DNA from: Phycisphaerae bacterium
GTDB lineage: Bacteria > Planctomycetota > Phycisphaerae > Sedimentisphaerales > Anaerohalosphaeraceae
NCBI GenBank assembly: GCA_021736615.1
Contig: JAIPFN010000070.1
Location: forward strand, 1 to 5,681
DNA length: 5,681 nucleotides
Direction: 5' to 3'
Under the pieces are notes generated by a model. The model was not told where the DNA came from. It saw only the letters and a list, made by a program, of their open reading frames with translations, and searched no databases. Numbering within the stretch: position 1 is the first letter of the stretch; every line of letters begins with the position of its first letter. Of this stretch, positions 3,769 to 5,681 are shown piece after piece. Made by a program: the position numbers and the translations under genes.

Positions 3769-5137
3769 TGGCTTCTTCGACAGCGTCGGCAACCTGCATA
3801 TGAACACCCCTGTCAAGTATATCAGGCAAAAGCCTGCCTTCTGGAGCAAGTTCCGCAATAGTCTTCGCCGCCGCGATCTGCATCTCAAGGGTGATCTTTT
3901 TAGCCCGCCCGTTAAGAGCGCCTCTGAAAAGCCCCGGATACGCCAATGCGTTATTGATGCCCCGTCCGTCAGCCGTAATTGCAGCTCCCGCCTCTGCCGC
4001 CTCTTCCCTGCTGATCTCACCGACAGGATTGCTAAGCGGAAAAACGATAGGCCCGTCAGCCATCGCTGCGATCATCTCTTTAGATACCATTTTAGGCTGA
4101 GCGACCCCGATAAATATGTCACGCCCTTTAAAGCCTTCAAGCAGATCGCCCTTAAAGCAATCCTTATTGGTTATCTCGGCAAGCTCTTCTTTGTATTTGT
4201 TCATCCCTTTGGTTCTGCCCTTATAAACCGCACCAGCCGAGTCATAAACCAGTATGTCTTTGATCCCAAAGTACAGCAGGATCTTAGAGATCGCTATTCC
4301 TGCAGCACCGGCTCCAAGAATGATCGCAGAGCAATCTTCCGCCTTGCGATTCGTCTGTTTCAAGGCATTGATAAGTGCAGCCAGCACGATCGTCGCCGTA
4401 CCGTGCTGATCGTCATGCAGTACCGGAATATCAAGTCGTGCACGTAGCTTTTCTTCGATCTCAAAGCACGCCGGTGCCGCGATATCTTCAAGTTGAATCG
4501 CCCCATAACTGCCCGCCGTCAACGCGACCGTTTCAACGATAGTATCGACATCCTTAGAGTCGACCAGGATCGGAACTGCACTGATTCCGGTAAATTCTGC
4601 AAAGATGGCAGCCTTGCCTTCCATAACAGGAAGCGAAGCAAGCGAACCGATGTCCCCAAGCCCAAGCACAGCCGTACCGTTGGTAACGATCGCGACTCTG
4701 TCACAGATACCCGTCCACTCCCACGCCGTTTCAGGATCCTTTTCGATCTTCTTACACACCGACGCAACACCCGGGGTATAAACCATACGAAGGTCGCTAA
4801 GACTCTGGATGGGCATACGGCTGAACGTTTCGATAGCACCGCGCCGATGCGTCTCAAAAACCTCATCGACAACATTTTCAACCTCGGCGCCGTCAATAGC
4901 ATTAACGGCAGTCATGATCTTCTTTAATTTTTCAGAATCGCAAAAAACCGTAATATCCCGCGATTTAGTCTCGTTGCAAAGACCCGCGAAATGCACATCA
5001 CCGACATGCCCGCCGCACTCGCCTATAGCCGAAATAACACGCCCAAGCATTCCTGGTTTGTCAATAATTCGGAATCGCAAAGTATAAATCTCGTCACAAA
5101 AGTACCGTTCCTGCCAACTGCTGCCATCTAAATACAT
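3764..5137 (-). CDS. Malic enzyme with N-terminal ACT domain, 457 aa
   Basis: Oxidative decarboxylation of malate to pyruvate and CO2 with NAD(P)+ and a divalent metal, in the cytoplasm. Residues about 15-92 are an ACT domain (IYTLRFRIIDKPGMLGRV), a small-ligand sensing module suggesting allosteric control. The malic N-terminal domain spans about 95-225: YTPGVA at 120-125, GTAVLGLGDIG at 154-164, MEGKA with the likely catalytic Lys175, and LEDIAAP at 216-222 for metal binding. HDDQHGTA at 241-248 leads into the NAD-binding domain with GAGAAG at 275-280 and an Asp at 299 ending the second strand. INNALAYPGLFRGAL at 394-408 is typical. The loop usually written ANPTPEI is SNPVGEI (369-375). The ATG at 5137 is preferred because GAGGTG lies 7 bases upstream and a sigma70 promoter precedes it; the in-frame start at 5194 would overlap the promoter's downstream side and add a spurious hydrophobic stretch. 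Cofactor preference cannot be read safely. Confidence 0.93.
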   Translation of the reverse strand: MYLDGSSWQERYFCDEIYTLRFRIIDKPGMLGRVISAIGECGGHVGDVHFAGLCNETKSRDITVFCDSEKLKKIMTAVNAIDGAEVENVVDEVFETHRRGAIETFSRMPIQSLSDLRMVYTPGVASVCKKIEKDPETAWEWTGICDRVAIVTNGTAVLGLGDIGSLASLPVMEGKAAIFAEFTGISAVPILVDSKDVDTIVETVALTAGSYGAIQLEDIAAPACFEIEEKLRARLDIPVLHDDQHGTATIVLAALINALKQTNRKAEDCSAIILGAGAAGIAISKILLYFGIKDILVYDSAGAVYKGRTKGMNKYKEELAEITNKDCFKGDLLEGFKGRDIFIGVAQPKMVSKEMIAAMADGPIVFPLSNPVGEISREEAAEAGAAITADGRGINNALAYPGLFRGALNGRAKKITLEMQIAAAKTIAELAPEGRLLPDILDRGVHMQVADAVEEAI

Positions 5138-5184
5138 AAAAATACACCTCAAAAGGTTAAAAGTGAAAGTTAATAAAGTGCTAC

Positions 5185-5212
5185 ATACTAGCAATCAAAA
5201 GCAAAATGTCAA
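5185..5212 (-). promoter_or_regulatory. Sigma70-type promoter of the malic enzyme gene
   Basis: On the - strand a perfect TTGACA (5207-5212) is followed after 16 bases by TAGTAT (5185-5190), which carries an extended -10 TG one base upstream (TGCTAGTAT). Transcription would start near 5178, giving a leader of about 40 bases before the ATG at 5137. It also shows that the malic enzyme gene need not depend on read-through from 5243-5681. Confidence 0.75.
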
Positions 5213-5242
5213 GGATATTCGTTTCTTGCACGCTGCCCGCCC

Positions 5243-5681
5243 TTATTTGCTCATCTGCACTTCTTTATTAAACAATCGCAACCGAACATCAATAGCCTCG
5301 ATTGCCCACTCGATATAGTGAAGTTTGTGTGCTGGTTTTCCATTTCTCTCATTCATCAGTCCATGCTGAACGATCTGCAGGAACCTGCTCCTCGTTTGTC
5401 TGCTGATCTCGGTCGGATCATCTGCCCACTCTTTCAGTTCTTCATATTGATTCCTCAGTCGCTTGCTTGAATTCAGCTGCAGCGGAGTCAGGTAATCCGC
5501 CGGATTATACCCGATCTGCAAACCCTTCAGCGCCATTATTAGCGGTTCATAATTCGCCCTCGCGTCAAGCCTCATAAACTTATACTGTTGAGTATACGTC
5601 GTCGCGTGGGCCGGCGATTTTTCAGCGATCCCATCCCCCCTGAGCTGGGAAACCCGCTTACTGGACCTCGCAAAAACAAGC
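5243..5681 (-). CDS. Unrecognised protein, C-terminal 145 aa, runs off the right edge
   Basis: I do not recognise the family. The frame stays open from the TAA at 5243-5245 to the window edge (145 codons visible), so this is the C-terminal part of a longer gene. An internal ATG at 5575 would give 110 aa but has no Shine-Dalgarno, and the residues before it (TYTQQYKFMRLDARANYEPL) read naturally into it. The visible part is charged and mostly helical: YLTPLQLNSSKRLRNQYEEL, an acidic EWADDP turn, then HKLHYIEWAIEAIDVRLRLF near the end. No signal or membrane segment is visible. The stop is followed by no clear terminator, and the malic enzyme promoter begins 31 bases further on. Confidence 0.65.
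   Translation of the reverse strand, partial: LVFARSSKRVSQLRGDGIAEKSPAHATTYTQQYKFMRLDARANYEPLIMALKGLQIGYNPADYLTPLQLNSSKRLRNQYEELKEWADDPTEISRQTRSRFLQIVQHGLMNERNGKPAHKLHYIEWAIEAIDVRLRLFNKEVQMSK

Noticed and set aside
3755..4447. Long + strand frame opposite the malic enzyme gene
   Set aside because: Shadow of the malic enzyme coding sequence; the product has no recognisable domain and the - strand motifs are unambiguous.
5138..5194. Malic enzyme start at 5194 adding 19 residues
   Set aside because: It has no good ribosome-binding site, leaves almost no leader after the promoter at 5185-5212, and adds a hydrophobic stretch atypical for this cytoplasmic enzyme.
5243..5575. Complete 110-aa gene starting at ATG 5575
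   Set aside because: No Shine-Dalgarno, and the frame is open through to the window edge, so a partial longer gene is more likely.

Overview
The window looks like accessory or low-density chromosome from a Gram-negative-type environmental bacterium. A PEP-CTERM protein (signal peptide, PEP motif, short hydrophobic helix, Arg cluster), a Wza-type polysaccharide export lipoprotein, moderate-to-low GC and long AT-rich intergenic stretches fit the Planctomycetota, perhaps the Phycisphaerae/Sedimentisphaerales. That placement is inference from style; no marker gene is present.

Left part (1-1090, + strand). A rho-independent terminator closes a gene outside the window and is followed by a perfect 12-bp palindrome and about 230 bases of AT-rich DNA. 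Next come a 39-residue secreted or membrane peptide gene (331-450) and a 138-residue PEP-CTERM protein gene (598-1014), each with a strong Shine-Dalgarno. A strong hairpin terminator at 1049-1090 closes the block and can work in both directions.

Middle part (1100-3187, mostly - strand). A polysaccharide export lipoprotein gene (2123-2848) lies upstream of an unrecognised gene for four membrane segments plus a coiled coil (1186-2028 or 1186-1992). The two may be co-transcribed. PEP-CTERM proteins are sorted by exosortase and are often tied to exopolysaccharide production, so the two halves may belong to one cell-surface theme, although no exosortase is visible here.

Right part (3119-5681). 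A small helical-protein gene on + (3188-3430) has its own promoter, an unusual duplicated ribosome-binding/start unit and a terminator. It is followed by a possible structured RNA (about 3566-3634). On the - strand, an ACT-domain malic enzyme gene (3764-5137) has a clear sigma70-type promoter and a terminator. An unrecognised gene (5243 to beyond the right edge) enters from the right.

The most notable signal is a repeated architecture. All three complete - strand genes end at or inside a palindrome with the core ACTGRCC-N(3-4)-GGYCAGT, and on the downstream side each palindrome abuts a tandem repeat of period 7. The heptamer sequence differs each time. Two of the three copies also carry a second, related GATTCGGCC hairpin further downstream. 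This looks like a dispersed 3'-end element family (REP-like, terminator-like or stop-donating), and it is the best candidate here for something undescribed.
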